Positions 47,969-62,093 of a stretch of DNA of 64,000 nt are shown here, piece by piece. Positions within the stretch are counted from its first letter, which is position 1. Every line of letters begins with the position of its first letter. This DNA comes from Gymnorhina tibicen (taxonomy: Eukaryota > Chordata > Aves > Passeriformes > Artamidae). Under the pieces are notes generated by a model. That model was not told where the DNA came from, searched no databases, and saw only the letters and a program-made list of their open reading frames with translations. A program made the position numbers and the translations under genes. Location of the stretch: contig VXAZ01006880.1 of assembly GCA_013399875.1 (NCBI GenBank), positions 739,109 through 803,108 on the forward strand. Direction: 5' to 3'.

Positions 47969-50811
47969 GTAGGCTAGCAGTATTAATGACAGCATCCCAG
48001 ATGCTTGTAGGACATCCCAGTGCTGGTTCCTTGTCCTGGTTTAATGGGCAGGTCAGTGATTTTATATGTGCTTCTTCACTTCAGAGGTTGTTCTGTTCAC
48101 TTTGGTGAGCCTTTTTATAAAGCAAAGTCTTCCTTGATGTGAACAAAAAGGTTGCAATCTTGCTTGTCTTCAGAAACGTATGAAATACTGTGATCTGGGG
48201 GAAAAAAGGGATTTCTTTTCCCTTTTCAAGAGAAAAGAGGCGATACTGAACACAGCTGTTTGAGCTGATTAAATAACCACAGCTGGAGATTCACGCCTGG
48301 GGTTCCCTCTGTAAGAGTCTGAGCGGGGTAGGCAAGGTGAAAAACGATTGTTCAGCGTGACCCCCAACTAGAATAACAGAACACAGACACATTTTGCATG
48401 AGTAGCAGGAAATATTCCTAGCACTGGGAAAATTTCTTGCTCTCCCAAGAGAGCTGCTGTAATCTCCACTGCCTGGGAGCTAGACAATTCAAAAGCGTTT
48501 GATGAGTAGCCTGTTGGCAACAATTAACTACTGCAGAAGGTGAAGGTCTGATAACCTGAGAGGGCTTCTTTGTCATTCATTTCTTCCAGGACATGTTCAA
48601 TGAAAGAGAAAAAAGAAAAAAAAAAGCTTGAACTTTCCTTTAGCACATGTAAACCCTGTCTGATTCATTTGAGTTGGTGATTAGTAGCAAGAGTCAGGTC
48701 ACAGGTTTGGAGATGAGTATGGCACTGCAGTGGCACTTACTCAAAGGGTTAGAAGAGCAGAGAAAGTATTAAATATTTTGCATTAAGTGTACTCTGTGCT
48801 GGCTGTTTCTTTACAATGACTTAGATGTCATCCTGAAGAGGCATTACTCATGGTTTAAGAGATTCTGAAGGTGCTCCTGGTGATGGTAAAATTACACAAA
48901 ATTGCATAGGGTGTTATGTAGAAGAGAAGGATCTGTGGGCAGTGTAGGGCAACTAGGTATTCAATTATTCTGCAGGTGATAGGAACACAGAAATATTCAG
49001 GGGAAATGGGTTACTGCTCAGAGCATAAATTTCACCAAGTCTGTCACAACATGCAGACAAGAAAGTGAGACCGTAGTAATGCTCTGAATACATCTGTGCA
49101 CAGGTGCACCTCACAGATCTCTGAATAGCAGAGTACAAGCGTGCATGTGGCCAGGCTGGATCAGCAATGGACCGCAGGGGACTGCAGTGCAGACAGAGAT
49201 ATTTAGGAGTACAGGCAGCTGGACGGAGCAATGTGGGCAGATGGGGACAGTGGGATGGGCAGCTTGTTCTCAGTGGGATGGAATGAAGAGAAGCTGGGAA
49301 GAAAACAAACCTAAATTTTAGTTGCCAAGCCTAATGAATGATTTTAAAGTAAAACTCAGCTCTTCAGGAAAGATCTAATCAGACTGGTATGTCATTTTGG
49401 ACGTGGAACTTAATTAACACATGCAGTCCTTTCCCAACAGAGTCTGAAGGGCTGCACTGAAATGATGCTTTTTTGAGAGGTTATAGATGAAATAATCTCA
49501 GAAACCCTGGGTGTCATCACTTTGGACCATGACTTGGATGTATTTCTTTATGAAGGACACCTTCTGAAAAGACATGGAAATGAGATTTCTATCAAGTTAT
49601 GTGGATTGCTAAGTGATGATATAATCAGTTAAAGAAACCACAGCCATGTCATTTCTAGTTCTAGTATACTGTCTTAAGGTATAGCCTTCCCCATTTTTAT
49701 TACTCACACCAACCAGAGAAGTAAAACCAAAATAAGTCAGAAAACATAACTGAATTTTCTCAAACTGTTTGTTTACCTTGTACACTTCTCATAGCCAGGT
49801 AATGAAAAATAGGTTAGTCACTCTTGTTTCTATACAATTTTATGTTCTGAGTCTGATGCAGTAGCAAAAAGTTTCCATGTTTGAGGTGAAAGTCTTGTAT
49901 TTTTTTTTATACACACCATATTTCCATGGAAACCACATTGATAGTACTTTTGGCTTCACCTCTATGAAAGCTAAAACTGGGGTCAAGTTTAAACAGACAT
50001 TTTCAGATTTCCAGTACCAGTAATTCTTACAGATAGAGTTCTCAGCAAGGTACTTAAACAGACGACTAATGTACAATGTATAAATGTTCTCTCTCGATCA
50101 AATCTGCAGCCAGTATGCACTGCTGTATCTCCTCTGGAGTTCAGGGAACTGTAGTGCTTTGCATCAACAGAGGATATACTCCTCCTGCTTTAATGGAGCT
50201 ACTCATATTCATTAAGCACATGTAAAGTATCTTACAAAACTGGAGCCTGAATAAAGTCTACACTGGGATTGAGTGGTATGTGCTGCTCTGCCCATGTGGA
50301 ATGCCATGGATGAAACACTTCTGACCAGATTCAGAACTAACAAGTAGCATAAGAGCAGTGGTTTTGCTGATTTAGATAATATAGCCTGAGCACACAAAAT
50401 TCTACCTTTCAGACACCAATTGAGTTCAGTTTCATATTAAAAAAATCACCAACTTTCAGAATGTAATGCTGTTGTCTATAGTGGCTTTACTTCTGGGAAG
50501 CTCAGTTGAGCATTAGAAGGCAGGGGCAGATTTGGATGTTTACTACCAGATGACTAATGGCTTCATGTAAGATGCACAGGTGATCAAATAAACATGTGAT
50601 GCCTCAGGATCAAAGTCAAAATACATTTGGAAATTTATCTGATATATTGAGTGGACAGCCTTTTCTGGGCCTCTCCGTTCAGCACGTCTTTGATGAGTAA
50701 TGCACTTTCAAAGTATTTCTTAGTTAAACTGATTAGAACTGTTCTATTAAAAATCATGGAATTATTATTAATTTTGGAAAATAAGCTAACTTACATCTTT
50801 CTATTTCTCAG
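47969..50811 (+). other. RAG1: Proposed RAG1 5' intron
   Basis: The acceptor CTATTTCTCAG| at 50811 is clear; the 5' boundary depends on the exon-1 candidate. No mobile element or other gene was recognised in this AT-rich stretch. Confidence 0.45.
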
Positions 50812-50837
50812 GTGATCTGGTTTCTGTGAGGTTGCAG

Positions 50838-53800
50838 ATGTCAATAGCACCACAAATGGACCTACCTGAAGAACTTCAGCATCCGCATACAAAATTTTCT
50901 GAATGGAAATTCAAGCTCTTTAAATTGCGATCATTTGAAAAAACACCCTCTGATGACAGCCAGCACATAAACAAAGATCAGGCAGAAGAGGCTGTTTCTT
51001 CAAAGAAAGAATTCATCCTGCATAAAGATGAAGCAGTGCCAAGAGAAGAAAAGATGGAGTTAACGAGCAATAGGCAGGGACTTGAGGAAGATGCCCATGC
51101 CATGCAAACACAAGACAGTAGAGCTCATCAGAACAACTTGAAGCAACTCTGCCGCATCTGTGGAGTTTCATTTAAAACTGATTGTTACAAGAGGACTTAC
51201 CCAGTGCATGGGCCAGTGGATGATGAAACTCTGTGGCTTCTGAGAAAGAAAGAAAAAACAGCAACCTCTTGGCCAGACCTTATTGCTAAAGTTTTCAAGA
51301 TTGATGTGCGAGGGGATGTCGATACTATCCATCCCACTCAGTTTTGTCACAACTGTTGGAGTATTATACATAGAAAATTCAGTAATACTCTATGTGAAGT
51401 ATATTTTCCTAGGAACAGCACAATGGAGTGGAAACCGCACTCCCCAAATTGTGATGTGTGCCATACTACCAGACCAGGAGTCAAGAGAAAAAGCCAGCCC
51501 CCAAGTGTACGACGTAGCAAACGTGTCAAAACCACTGGGGAACGTGCTCGGCTAAACAGAGGTGTAAAGAACCAAGCACAGATAAACAACAAAAATTTAA
51601 TGAAAGAGATTGTCAATTGCAAGGATATACATCTCAGCACCAAGCTGCTTGCAGTTGATTACCCAGTGGATTTCATTAAATCCATTTCTTGTCAGATCTG
51701 CGATCATATTTTGGCAGATCCAGTGGAAACAACATGCAGACACTTGTTTTGCAGAACTTGCATCCTTAAATGTATCAGGGTTATGGGCAGCTATTGCCCC
51801 TCCTGCTGGTATCCTTGCTTTCCTACTGATCTGGTAACCCCAGTGAAATCCTTCCTGAACATCCTTGATAACCTGATTATAAGATGCCCTGTAAAGGAAT
51901 GTGATGAAGAGATCTTGCATGGAAAATACGGCCAACACCTCTCTAGCCACAACGAGATGAAAGATAGAGAGCTCTATAGCTACATAAATAAAGGTGGCCG
52001 ACCAAGGCAGCACCTCCTGTCTTTGACGAGGAGAGCTCAGAAACATCGTCTGAGGGAACTGAAACGTCAAGTCAAGGCTTTTGCGGAGAAAGAAGAGGGC
52101 GGTGATATAAAGGCTGTATGCATGACTTTGTTCCTGCTAGCTTTGAGAGCAAAAAATGAACACAAACAAGCAGATGAACTGGAAGCTATAATGCAAGGGA
52201 GGGGATCTGGACTTCATCCTGCTGTCTGTCTGGCCATCCGAATCAACACATTTCTCAGCTGTAGTCAGTATCATAAAATGTATAGAACAGTAAAAGCTGT
52301 CACTGGGAGGCAGATCTTCCAGCCTTTGCATGCTCTTCGCACTGCTGAGAAAGCCCTCCTACCAGGCTATCACCCATTTGAGTGGAAACCTCCCTTGAAA
52401 AATGTATCCACTAACACAGAAGTGGGAATTATAGATGGACTATCAGGACTGCCACTCTCAATTGATGACTACCCAGTAGACACAATTGCAAAGAGATTTC
52501 GATATGATGTGGCCTTGGTTTGTGCCTTAAAGGACATGGAGGAGGAGATCTTGGAAGGCATGAAAGCAAAAAACCTGGACGACTATTTGAACGGCCCCTT
52601 CACTGTGGTAGTAAAAGAGTCCTGTGATGGAATGGGAGATGTCAGTGAGAAGCATGGAAGTGGGCCTGCTGTCCCAGAGAAGGCTGTTCGCTTTTCTTTC
52701 ACAGTCATGAACATTTCTATAGCACACAGGAATGAAAGCAAGAGGATCTTTGAGGAAGTAAAGCCCAATTCAGAGTTGTGCTGCAAGCCCTTGTGCCTTA
52801 TGCTGGCTGACGAATCAGATCATGAAACTCTGACGGCAATCCTGAGCCCCCTCATAGCAGAAAGAGAGGCTATGAAAAACAGTGAACTGCTGCTTGAAAT
52901 GGGAGGCATCCTGAGAACATTTAGATTTGTCTTTAGGGGTACAGGATATGATGAGAAACTTGTGCGGGAAGTGGAAGGGCTGGAGGCCTCAGGTTCCACT
53001 TATATTTGTACCCTGTGTGATGCAACCCGCTTGGAGGCATCCCAGAATCTGGTCTTCCACTCCATAACCAGGAGCCATGCTGAAAATCTGGAGCGATATG
53101 AAATATGGAGGTCCAACCCATATCACGAATCTGTTGATGAGCTCCGTGACCGAGTGAAGGGTGTTTCAGCCAAACCTTTTATTGAGACCGTTCCCTCCAT
53201 AGATGCATTGCACTGCGACATTGGCAACGCAACAGAATTCTACAGAATTTTCCAGATGGAGATTGGTGAACTTTACAAGAATCCTGATGTGTCTAAAGAG
53301 GAGAGGAAGAGGTGGCAGTTGACTCTTGACAAACACCTCAGGAAGAAGATGAACTTGAAGCCTATGTTGAAGATGAGTGGAAATTTTGCTAGAAAGCTCA
53401 TGTCCAAAGAGACTGTAGAAGCAGTATGTGAATTAATAAAGTGTGAGGAAAGGCATGAAGCCCTGAAAGAACTAATGGACCTTTATCTGAAGATGAAGCC
53501 AGTGTGGCGATCCTCATGCCCTGCCAAGGAGTGCCCAGAACTGCTGTGCCAGTATAGCTACAATTCACAGCGTTTTGCGGAGCTCTTATCTACGAAGTTC
53601 AAGTACAGATATGAAGGCAAGATTACAAATTATTTCCACAAAACGCTTGCTCATGTCCCTGAAATCATTGAAAGAGATGGGTCCATTGGGGCCTGGGCAA
53701 GTGAAGGAAATGAGTCTGGAAACAAACTGTTTAGGAGGTTCCGAAAAATGAATGCCAGGCAGTCCAAAGTCTATGAGATGGAGGATGTCTTGAAGCACCA

Positions 53801-53948
53801 CTGGCTATATACCTCCAAGTACCTCCAGAAGTTCATGAATGCTCATAAAACATTAAAAAGCCAGAGCTTCACTATTGATTCAGGGGATAGTTTAGGTGAC
53901 TCGTTGCCACTGGAGGTCTTGGAAAACAGTGATTCAGCTGAACTCTAA
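50838..53948 (+). CDS. RAG1: RAG1, V(D)J recombinase catalytic subunit (complete, single coding exon)
   Basis: Encodes 1036 aa from ATG 50838 ([16 protein letters not shown]). The frame is open four codons further up, but only to a GTG; the exon begins at CTCAG| (50812). With RAG2, RAG1 binds and cuts recombination signal sequences in developing lymphocytes. Domains: Cys-rich N-terminus (CRICGVSF near 110); RING E3 and zinc finger ([16 protein letters not shown] from Cys285); nonamer-binding domain from residue 386 ([20 protein letters not shown]); catalytic RNase H-like core. The acidic triad matching mouse D600, D708 and E962 is present as Asp597 (ESCDGMGD), Asp705 (GTGYDEK) and Glu959 (SEGNESGNK). 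Length is close to the 1040-1043 aa of mammals. The core is more conserved than the N-terminal third. No stops or frameshifts. Confidence 0.98.
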   Translation: MSIAPQMDLPEELQHPHTKFSEWKFKLFKLRSFEKTPSDDSQHINKDQAEEAVSSKKEFILHKDEAVPREEKMELTSNRQGLEEDAHAMQTQDSRAHQNNLKQLCRICGVSFKTDCYKRTYPVHGPVDDETLWLLRKKEKTATSWPDLIAKVFKIDVRGDVDTIHPTQFCHNCWSIIHRKFSNTLCEVYFPRNSTMEWKPHSPNCDVCHTTRPGVKRKSQPPSVRRSKRVKTTGERARLNRGVKNQAQINNKNLMKEIVNCKDIHLSTKLLAVDYPVDFIKSISCQICDHILADPVETTCRHLFCRTCILKCIRVMGSYCPSCWYPCFPTDLVTPVKSFLNILDNLIIRCPVKECDEEILHGKYGQHLSSHNEMKDRELYSYINKGGRPRQHLLSLTRRAQKHRLRELKRQVKAFAEKEEGGDIKAVCMTLFLLALRAKNEHKQADELEAIMQGRGSGLHPAVCLAIRINTFLSCSQYHKMYRTVKAVTGRQIFQPLHALRTAEKALLPGYHPFEWKPPLKNVSTNTEVGIIDGLSGLPLSIDDYPVDTIAKRFRYDVALVCALKDMEEEILEGMKAKNLDDYLNGPFTVVVKESCDGMGDVSEKHGSGPAVPEKAVRFSFTVMNISIAHRNESKRIFEEVKPNSELCCKPLCLMLADESDHETLTAILSPLIAEREAMKNSELLLEMGGILRTFRFVFRGTGYDEKLVREVEGLEASGSTYICTLCDATRLEASQNLVFHSITRSHAENLERYEIWRSNPYHESVDELRDRVKGVSAKPFIETVPSIDALHCDIGNATEFYRIFQMEIGELYKNPDVSKEERKRWQLTLDKHLRKKMNLKPMLKMSGNFARKLMSKETVEAVCELIKCEERHEALKELMDLYLKMKPVWRSSCPAKECPELLCQYSYNSQRFAELLSTKFKYRYEGKITNYFHKTLAHVPEIIERDGSIGAWASEGNESGNKLFRRFRKMNARQSKVYEMEDVLKHHWLYTSKYLQKFMNAHKTLKSQSFTIDSGDSLGDSLPLEVLENSDSAEL

Positions 53949-55121
53949 ATGTACGGTACCTTTGGTTGGGTTTGTGATGGTGTCTTCCTGCAAGGAAGCA
54001 GATTCTCTTTCAGACCTGTAGAGGTACAGAGAAGTCTGAAATTTACACTCCCTGTTAAGGAGCTGAGAGGAGTTTATTTAATAAACACCGTGTGTGTTGG
54101 GAGTTTCCAAGAGGCAATGCTCTGGTGCATTTACCAGTGGTTATATGAGATGAAAGCAGAAACAAATTGCAAAGAAGGCTCTTCGGTTTGTTCTGGTCAT
54201 ATTGTTTCTATTGGATAAAATCAAAGTAAACAAGGTTTTATAGAAAGTTTTAGTTTGGAGGGAATATGATTCTGGAGAGTTATGACAGCTGCAAAAAAAG
54301 GGAGCATGGCTGTTTGTTTTGTTTGCATTTTTAGAACTATTTTGCTATTTACTTTTCAAGAGGGCTTGATTATTTTCTTGATGGTTCTCTGGGTTTTATA
54401 GGTAAAGATTTGTCAGTGAGACACTTGGATAATTGTTTTGGGATAAAGTTCAGTTATTTTTGTATAAAATACTCACTAAAGATGCAAACTTTGATGTCAC
54501 ATACTCTAGAAATACTCTTATTTAACATATATATTGTAGTACTGCTTAGGAGCAGATGATGGTATCATCATGCTAATTTACTATATGAAGATATAGGAAA
54601 GGTAGCTGAAGGTTTTTAAAGATATTTTTATCATAGCCTGTTTACTCTGAAATGCAAACTTGTACTTGTGCTCCTAAATCAGGATTTACAGTGCCTTATG
54701 GTTATCTCATTATATAAAATACATTCAAGCTCTGCTGTGTAGCTTGTTGCTTCATGAGCATTTTAGACTTCTATGGTAACTTCAGTATATAGTACAATTT
54801 GCATTAGTACAGTTTTATTGAATGAAATCCTGGCCTCACTGAAGTCGCCAGTAAACTCTCATTAATAGCAGTAGGTGCACTGTTTCACCAAGTGACTTTA
54901 GTCACAGCAGTCCCATTTCTCAGGGGATGGTTATTACCTTGATCAGATACATGCCAGTAGGATATTTCCCGACTGCTGCTGCTATACTTCAGCTGTATCT
55001 GATACCAAACTTTTTCACACCTGGGATATACCACATGCACAGCCTCATTTTTGAAATCTGTAAAAGAAGGATAATGTTTATTAACCTCAAAGACAGTTGC
55101 TTACATGACTAGTTAAAAAGC

Positions 55122-55127
55122 AATAAA
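55122..55127 (+). terminator. RAG1: Candidate RAG1 poly(A) signal
   Basis: AATAAA lies 1.17 kb after the RAG1 stop. A second candidate at 57371-57376 would give a 3.4-kb 3' UTR. The choice cannot be made from sequence. Confidence 0.35.
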
Positions 55128-57065
55128 CTCTCTTGAAATTTCTGCATGCCGTATTTTTCACTATTACAGCAGTGTTTAGTTGGTATTTGTCTTTCTGAAG
55201 TGATATTTCGTGTACTCATAATTCATAAAATTATGACTTTAATTCACTGACATATTCATAAAGCATACTCAAGTACCTGAGATGCCTCCAAATCATCCAG
55301 CCTTTCAGATTTGCATCTGTGGCTAGGGTGTTACTGTGTTTGGAGTAATGTTTCTGAAACAAGATTAAATGCGGAAACAATCAAAGCACGGATCTAAAAG
55401 AATCCACTTTGTTTTCATTTTGATGTGGCAGAAGTTGGTTTCTGAGTGTAAGTGAACAATGAATTTAAAAGACTTAATGGTCTGAGGTTTGTTTTGTAGT
55501 ATCTTGTTCATGTTGTTTACTATATTCCTAAGGGTCTGGCATTTACCATTTATGGACAATTAAAAAATAGAGTTAAGTGCTAGTAATTAGTGCAAATATT
55601 AATGTTATTCTAATTATGCCTTTCTTTTGGTTTCTATTAATTAAATCACTATTTTAAAAATAGTCTGTAATTTAGGATTTTGGTTTAACATTATTTCTTT
55701 AAACATAACTTAACACTATGTCAAAATCTGCAGTTGGAAATAATGTCTTTTTTTCTAAGCAGTCATAAGGACTACAGCATCTTTTCTATGGTGTATCATG
55801 TACACCTGCACTTACTGAGTGTTCATTACTAGATTAATTTTTTTTTTAATTTCTTTGAAAACAAGTATTTCCTATATAGCATAAAAACTAGTTTTACATA
55901 AGTATCATTCTTTACTAATAAATGTAGACCACCAATAGAGCTGTTTCCCAGGGAGTATAAATAACAGGTATAAAGAACATTCTCTAGCAGTTATAGTTAC
56001 AGATAACAGTTTTCATATTTGGTCAGCATATATTTCATTATACAAATAGTTTCACACTTTCCTTTTTTCTCTATATGTATATTTGGGACAGCTGTTTCAC
56101 CTTATATTGTATCCTTGACTTGGTTGAATAAATTAGGGGTCTGTTTAACAATCTTGACTCATCTTATGGTGATTTTCACTCCATTTAAGTGGTATATATA
56201 GTTTTCATTGCCTTTTGCACAGGAGTGAATTTCACCCCCAAGTAATCCAAAGTCATCCATAGCAATGCATATGTGTCATGGAGTGAGGGACCAGACTTTG
56301 TTAATTTTGCACATGTACTTTCAGTGACTCTAACTGAAACATTGTCAAAGTCCAAATTCAATTTAAGAGACTGCCAATATAACACCAACTGATTTGTCTC
56401 ACTGTCTTCATAAGGGCTGAGTAAGTTTTATCCTTGTGCATATGATTTCTTAAGACAAGCCATATATCCTGGGATAACTCATCAAAGTGAACAAAACCTG
56501 AGTGGGGACAGAGAAATGCACTGGCATGCAGTAGTACTCTTTTGTGAAATATTTTAAGCCATAAAGACACATTTCACACTCTACCAGCTCTGGGCAGGAT
56601 AGCTGACACAGAGAAGTACTACCATATTTTTCCTTTTCTGTTTTTTCAGACTTGAATCTAGTTTAATCTTCTTTTTCCCCACTGCTGACATCTTCTGTAA
56701 ATCAGTTGAGAATTTTGAGCTCATTAGAACAAACAACACTGAAGGGGTAGGTACCCACAAGTGAAGCTTTTGTAAACAGAGCTGAAATAACAATGCTGCA
56801 CACACAGAGCCATGCACTGGAAGGCAAACAAATTCTGACTGCAGACAGGTGCATCATGTGGTTATGCAGCCTATTGTTAAGCTTTCTGACTTTGAAGAGG
56901 CTTTAGAAATACAGAAACACTTCTATTCATGGTACTCTTTCAAACCTTCACATTCTCTTTTTTACATTAATAATTGGTACAAATCCTTCAGTAATTCACA
57001 GTAAATAATTACCACCTTGTTCTGAAATTGTATTGACTGTAGTTTTTATACAATCACATTATGTA

Positions 57066-57085
57066 TTTTGTTTTGTTTTGTTTTA
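57066..57085. repeat. (TTTTG)n short tandem repeat
   Basis: Just under four TTTTG units in the RAG1-RAG2 spacer. Confidence 0.9.
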
Positions 57086-60000
57086 TTCAAGGGCTTTGTA
57101 TTGTGAATTGACATGTTATAAATGATGTGAACTATGTTAGAAGCCATGATTCTGCTATCACGTTTTTTTTTTTTCCTCACAGGAATAATTCTGTGGTCTT
57201 TAGACAGATCAGCTCAGACTTTAGTCAGGTAGTTCAGAAACAAACTCTAGATGTTTACAGGATCCTAAGTTCTGACTACACTGAGTTATTTGCTTTGTTT
57301 CACTGCATGGCTTCATAATTTTACTTTTTCTTACTATATTACAGTTTCTTATTTCATTAAACCAGTTTAAAATAAAGGTCTTATAATATTTAAGTTTCTG
57401 ACTTTTTATTTCTTACAGTTGTTTCAACAATGCACATAATTTCCTGGTGGCAGTCATAGCTGCACTGAAACTGTGGATGCTTTTCACAGTTAGACTGTTC
57501 TAATACCCAGAGGCAGCCACAATTCCAGCCCTGTTCTGGAAGTCACTAAATTAACACAAATGAAGATTACTCTGTGAATCTCAGCAGTCCTTTCAGCACC
57601 CTTCCTCACAGGCAACTGTTTGACTGAACACTAAACTGATATAAAACCAGTTTTATTTAGTCTGTAAATGTCTTCTGGTTAATTTAAAAATACCATCCCA
57701 GATTTTATGTAAAATCAGCCTTGCACTGTTATCACTGTGCTTATACATTGTGTCTTTACTGGTTTCTGTGTATCCTTTGCATCAAAATTTGGCTCCTCAC
57801 TAGAGGTTGAGCTGCAAACACTAGTTCCTATCTACCTTTCAGTCCATTATTTGTAGCTCAGCTTTATTCTACTTCAAAAAAATCTATCTTTCTTCCTTAC
57901 AATTATATCAACAGGTTAAAAGAGTTATGTAAACCAACTGGTTTGAGTAGAACTAATGATGAGCAAATTAAGCTACCTCATTTCTTCTGTAATCAGATAA
58001 CCAGACATCTAATATGTGGACTTTATGTCACCAACTTATCTTTTTCATCTGGCCTCAAGTAAAGAAAATGTTGGATGGAAAAAACCAGAGCCCATATAAA
58101 GCAAAAAACTAAGCCTCAGAGAGTTTTCTGGTAAATTAGGATGATTTCACTCCCTTACTCCTAAATCTTTAATAACTGACTGAATTTTACTTTCCATGTA
58201 CTCCTATGGGGTAAGATGAAGAAAAATCATGAGGCCTGTCACTGCTCTTCTTCAGAGTACTGTTTTAGGGGACTGAGCATGGTGTAATTGTCAAGCAGTT
58301 GACCAGCTGCAACTCCTAAGTGCTTCCTTAAGTGTTTAAGCAGCTTTTCTACGTTTTCCATCAAGCTTAATGTTGTATACGATACAAAAAGACACATTAG
58401 AGAGGATTTAATTAATAGCTTTTCTAGCAGCATCAGGAGAGAGGTCAAGAGGTGCGTTTTTAATGCCCTTCCTCTGGAGATGGGCATTCTGAGCAAGTGG
58501 ACAAGGAAATACACAGTAACTACCACCTCCACAAAGGAGGTCCTGCACATCTGTGGAGTGGCCAGTGCCCTGTTCTTCCTGTATACGTTTATGTATTGAG
58601 AAACTGGAGAGTTTATAGGGTTATCATCTTGCTTTTTTCCAAAGTAAAAATGGGCTACAGTGCCACAGTTTTTGAAGTAGAGACAACAAATTGGAGTTTG
58701 ATCTTCAAAGGCTCAAGCCTTTCCCAAAAGTTAGTCTTGTTTGAAATGGAATAGGGTAGGAAATCAAATATGGAGGGAGCTATAGCTACCAATCATGAAA
58801 AAAAGTAAGCCAGTCCTTCTGTCTTTAATACATAGGCTCCAGCAGTAAATAACAAGTTCCTTTTAAATCTGAATCCAATATTTTCCTTCTGCTTTGGGCT
58901 CCCAGTTGCATTATTTCCACTCCTTTCAATGGTCTATTGGTGCAATGAGTCACTCTGAAATATAATACATGCTTTAGTGCTACCGGTAAAGTTTGTGCTG
59001 TGCCTTTCCTGTAAATTTATCAAGTACTTCAAGGTCCAAGCACCTTTCAATAGCAGTAAAATCCATATATTATTCTCATAGAAGCTGATAATAGCAATAC
59101 AGCATTACTAAAATGTTTCTGGGAACCACAATGCTGCTTATTGTGTTTACTAAACACACGGGTCAGTTGGTTGCAGATACAATAGAGATTTACTTCTGCA
59201 CTCAAATATACTTAATTTTATCTGTTAATTCTAACCTGCCTGAGCAAGAAACATCTTGTATTGACTAGCTGGTTTTGAAGACAATGAATGCTTTTAAAGT
59301 ACATGACTCAGGAAATTAAGTACTTTCTGCATTCTTGAATGTTATGTCAAGTGTCTTCTTTACAGCTGAAGTTCGTATATCTCTTTATGTTCAAGTCCTT
59401 TCAAGTATTTTCTCTTTTACTTACAACTTCTTTTCCCTGCAGTAGCTACAGTCTCTGAGCTGTGATTTAATGCTGCTTGTACACCTTTTCACTGCGAAGC
59501 TGGGACATGGTTTAACCAAGCAATTTCCCCCTCCTACTCAAATAAACCATGCATAAAAAAAAAGAACAGCTCAAACATACAATACACTAATGTTATGGGC
59601 CCAATGAGGTATAACATAAAGTCTGACCATTAATTGCTTTTTTCATAGCCACAGTGTTAAAGTAAAGAACAACAGCTCAGGTAAGAACTGGAAGGGGCCA
59701 CAATGTGTCCTTGTACTTGCCTCAGGCTGAGCATCTGTTCTCAGCTTCCAAGGGCTCAGGGAGTCACTGCAGCTGCAGGAGTCAGTTCTGGAAATTCAGA
59801 GTTGCTCCCAACACGCTGCAACCGCACCGCCAGTGCCATGAGGCTTTATCTCAGGCTGAATGTCACTTCTGTTAGGCCAGTGTCAAGCCCTTTACAAAAT
59901 GTTTCCATCCTTTTATTTGTCTGCATTAGCAGACAAATTTGTCATACAGTGTGTTGTCCAAGGAACTTGAGATAATGATAGTAACTGAGAGAGGTAACAG

Positions 60001-61315
60001 CCAAAAACTCAGACTGGGTATTGCCAGGGAACTCAATAATTATGGGGAGCCCAATAATTGTGGGGAGTCCTTTGTTGCTTTAAAATGGCAAAGCGGCAAG
60101 GGGTGGAGTTTTGTTGTGTGAGTATATTGTCCCTTTTTGTTGGTGTTGTGATGATGTGGCTTTAATGTTGGTGTGGATTTTTTTTGCTGATGTAAATAAG
60201 TGCATGATGAAGATACATTTTAATGACAATTCAGCTCACTAACACCTATGACTAACCTACAAAAGGGGACGTTGATTATTGAATTTCATCAGTTTGAAGG
60301 GACTTTACACGAGCATGATATTAACTTACTCTTTGGAAAAACATATAGCACTATATACTCTGAGATTACATAAAGTAACATGACAAAGGAAATGAGAAGC
60401 TGGCATTGAAATCTATGAATTTATACCCGTATCAGGCTGTAGAGAGGGGAATCAGAGTGATATACTTTCCATTTAGAAGTTCAATCCAAACTTCAAGCTC
60501 CCTCAGCACATGAAAAGGTTGTAAATGGAAACTTCGTATGGTTGCCCTTTTCTTTGCTGTTGACTTGGGGTGGTAAGGTTTTAAGGGGAGTACTGTGCAG
60601 ACATGTCTGTCTTGACAGGAATACTGTGCTCCACACACTGCTTTGTAAAGGAATGGCTGCTCAGGGTCTGCACATAGTGATCAAATAGCTGACAGCTGCT
60701 CCTGTTTTTCTTTTTTATGCAGGGATCCAGCATGAGAGTTGGACTGTGAATACTGAGCTATTATTGTTGTCTCACAAATGTTGAGCTGCTGGTATTGATT
60801 TTCTGAAAAGATGTTTGGAGCAGTAATAAAAATAAAAAATAAAGTCAAGAATGATGAGGTTTACAAATAGCCAATAAAAGAATCCACAAAAAACTTGGTA
60901 AACTCTTGGGCTATTCAACCTTGACAGTCATGTCCTTTTCAATTTGAATCCAATCTTCTCCTCATGTTTTGAGCAGCCAACTGCATTTGTTTCCACCCTC
61001 ACAATGCTCCACTGGCTCAATGAATCACTCTGAGCTACAGTTTGCACTTCTAAGCTTTCACACTCTACACAGTCACCCTGGGAAAGCAGAGAAAGAAATG
61101 GGTAGTGGAGGACCTGGAGTAAATGATAAAAGTCCTGTTCATCAGAAGGAATTTCTTCTGAAATCAATGGGAGTTCACAGCATTGGGTGGCTGTGAAGCT
61201 AGACCCCTTATCAGACTTCATATGGACCTCCCAAGCATACATGCTGTCCTTTTGTAAACTTCAGGATTTACAGTGCTCGATTTACCCATGAATGCATGAA
61301 AAAAATACAGTAATT

Positions 61316-61333
61316 TTTATTATAAACTTTATT
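61316..61333 (-). terminator. RAG2: Candidate RAG2 poly(A) signals
   Basis: Two TTTATT hexamers on the + strand (61316-61321, 61328-61333) read AATAAA on the RAG2 strand, about 0.77 kb after the RAG2 stop. That agrees with the fairly short 3' UTR known for RAG2. Confidence 0.45.
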
Positions 61334-62093
61334 ACCTTGCTAAATTTTTTATAATACAAACACAAAGCAGTTGATGATCACAGTAGTTTAAAAAAAGCAA
61401 TTTAATTCTTACTGTGAGATGATATTCCATAACTGTAGCCAAAAATGACATATAATCATTCCATAACTCTCAAAATAAAATATTAATTATCCAGAATTAA
61501 ATGCTCCATATGTAAGCTTTCCATAATGGAACTCCCTGAAGAAAACTGACCCTCAGTGTCTGAATATTTCATTATTTCTAACACAAGGGACTTAAGCCAC
61601 TACTTTTGTTTAAAAGCAGAATAATTAGTCTCATTTTATTTCATTACACCAACATAAAACTGGAGTAATGCAGCTGCAAATTAGGTCAAATATTTCTAGA
61701 ACTACTGACTAAGATAAAAAATTAAAATGGGCAATATAATGTTCTTTATGGACAGATGGTAACAGCACTGACTACAAGGCATAATGTCTTATCCTACCAG
61801 CAGTTCCATTAAACTTACCGGGGAGTAAGTTATAGCATAAAATACACCACACAGTTTACCAGTATCTGGCTGTGTGTTTGCACAGTGCCCTCTAGGATGG
61901 GGTCTCTGTCTGGATATTACAAAAATACACATAAGAGACAGAATAAATTCATGTGCTTTGAAGTATAACAAAAACATTGAGGTAACTGAAATAAGAAATC
62001 CTCTTTGAGCTCCAACCCACTCTGCTTCAACCACTGGGGCCTTTCACTGTGATTCCATTTCCTCCCAGGTGAATACAAATCAGTAATGTAAAT
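61334..62093 (-). other. RAG2: Probable RAG2 3' UTR
   Basis: Non-coding sequence between the RAG2 stop (62094-62096) and the candidate poly(A) signals. AT-rich, with no recognised repeat. Confidence 0.45.

Larger units (their letters stand above)
53949..61300. other. RAG1-RAG2 spacer: RAG1 3' UTR, intergenic DNA, RAG2 3' end
   Basis: The 8.1-kb AT-rich region between the convergent stop codons starts with the RAG1 3' UTR. AATAAA occurs at 55122-55127 and 57371-57376; mammalian RAG1 has a long 3' UTR, so either is possible. A (TTTTG)n tract lies at 57066-57085. I see no exon, RNA gene or CR1 copy that I can support. Confidence 0.6.

Noticed and set aside
50826..50837. Earlier start for RAG1, four codons upstream.
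   Set aside because: The codon at 50826 is GTG, not ATG; the first ATG in the exon is at 50838.
58239..58550. 103-codon minus-strand open frame in the RAG1-RAG2 spacer, considered as a retroelement remnant.
   Set aside because: I could not match it to CR1 or to a retroviral gene by eye; it is most likely a chance frame.
59650..59677. Cryptic 12-RSS-like pair (CACAGTG, 12-base spacer, A-rich nonamer) in the RAG1-RAG2 spacer.
   Set aside because: The nonamer matches only 6 of 9 positions; CACAGTG is frequent by chance and another weak pair occurs at 29281. No evidence beyond background.
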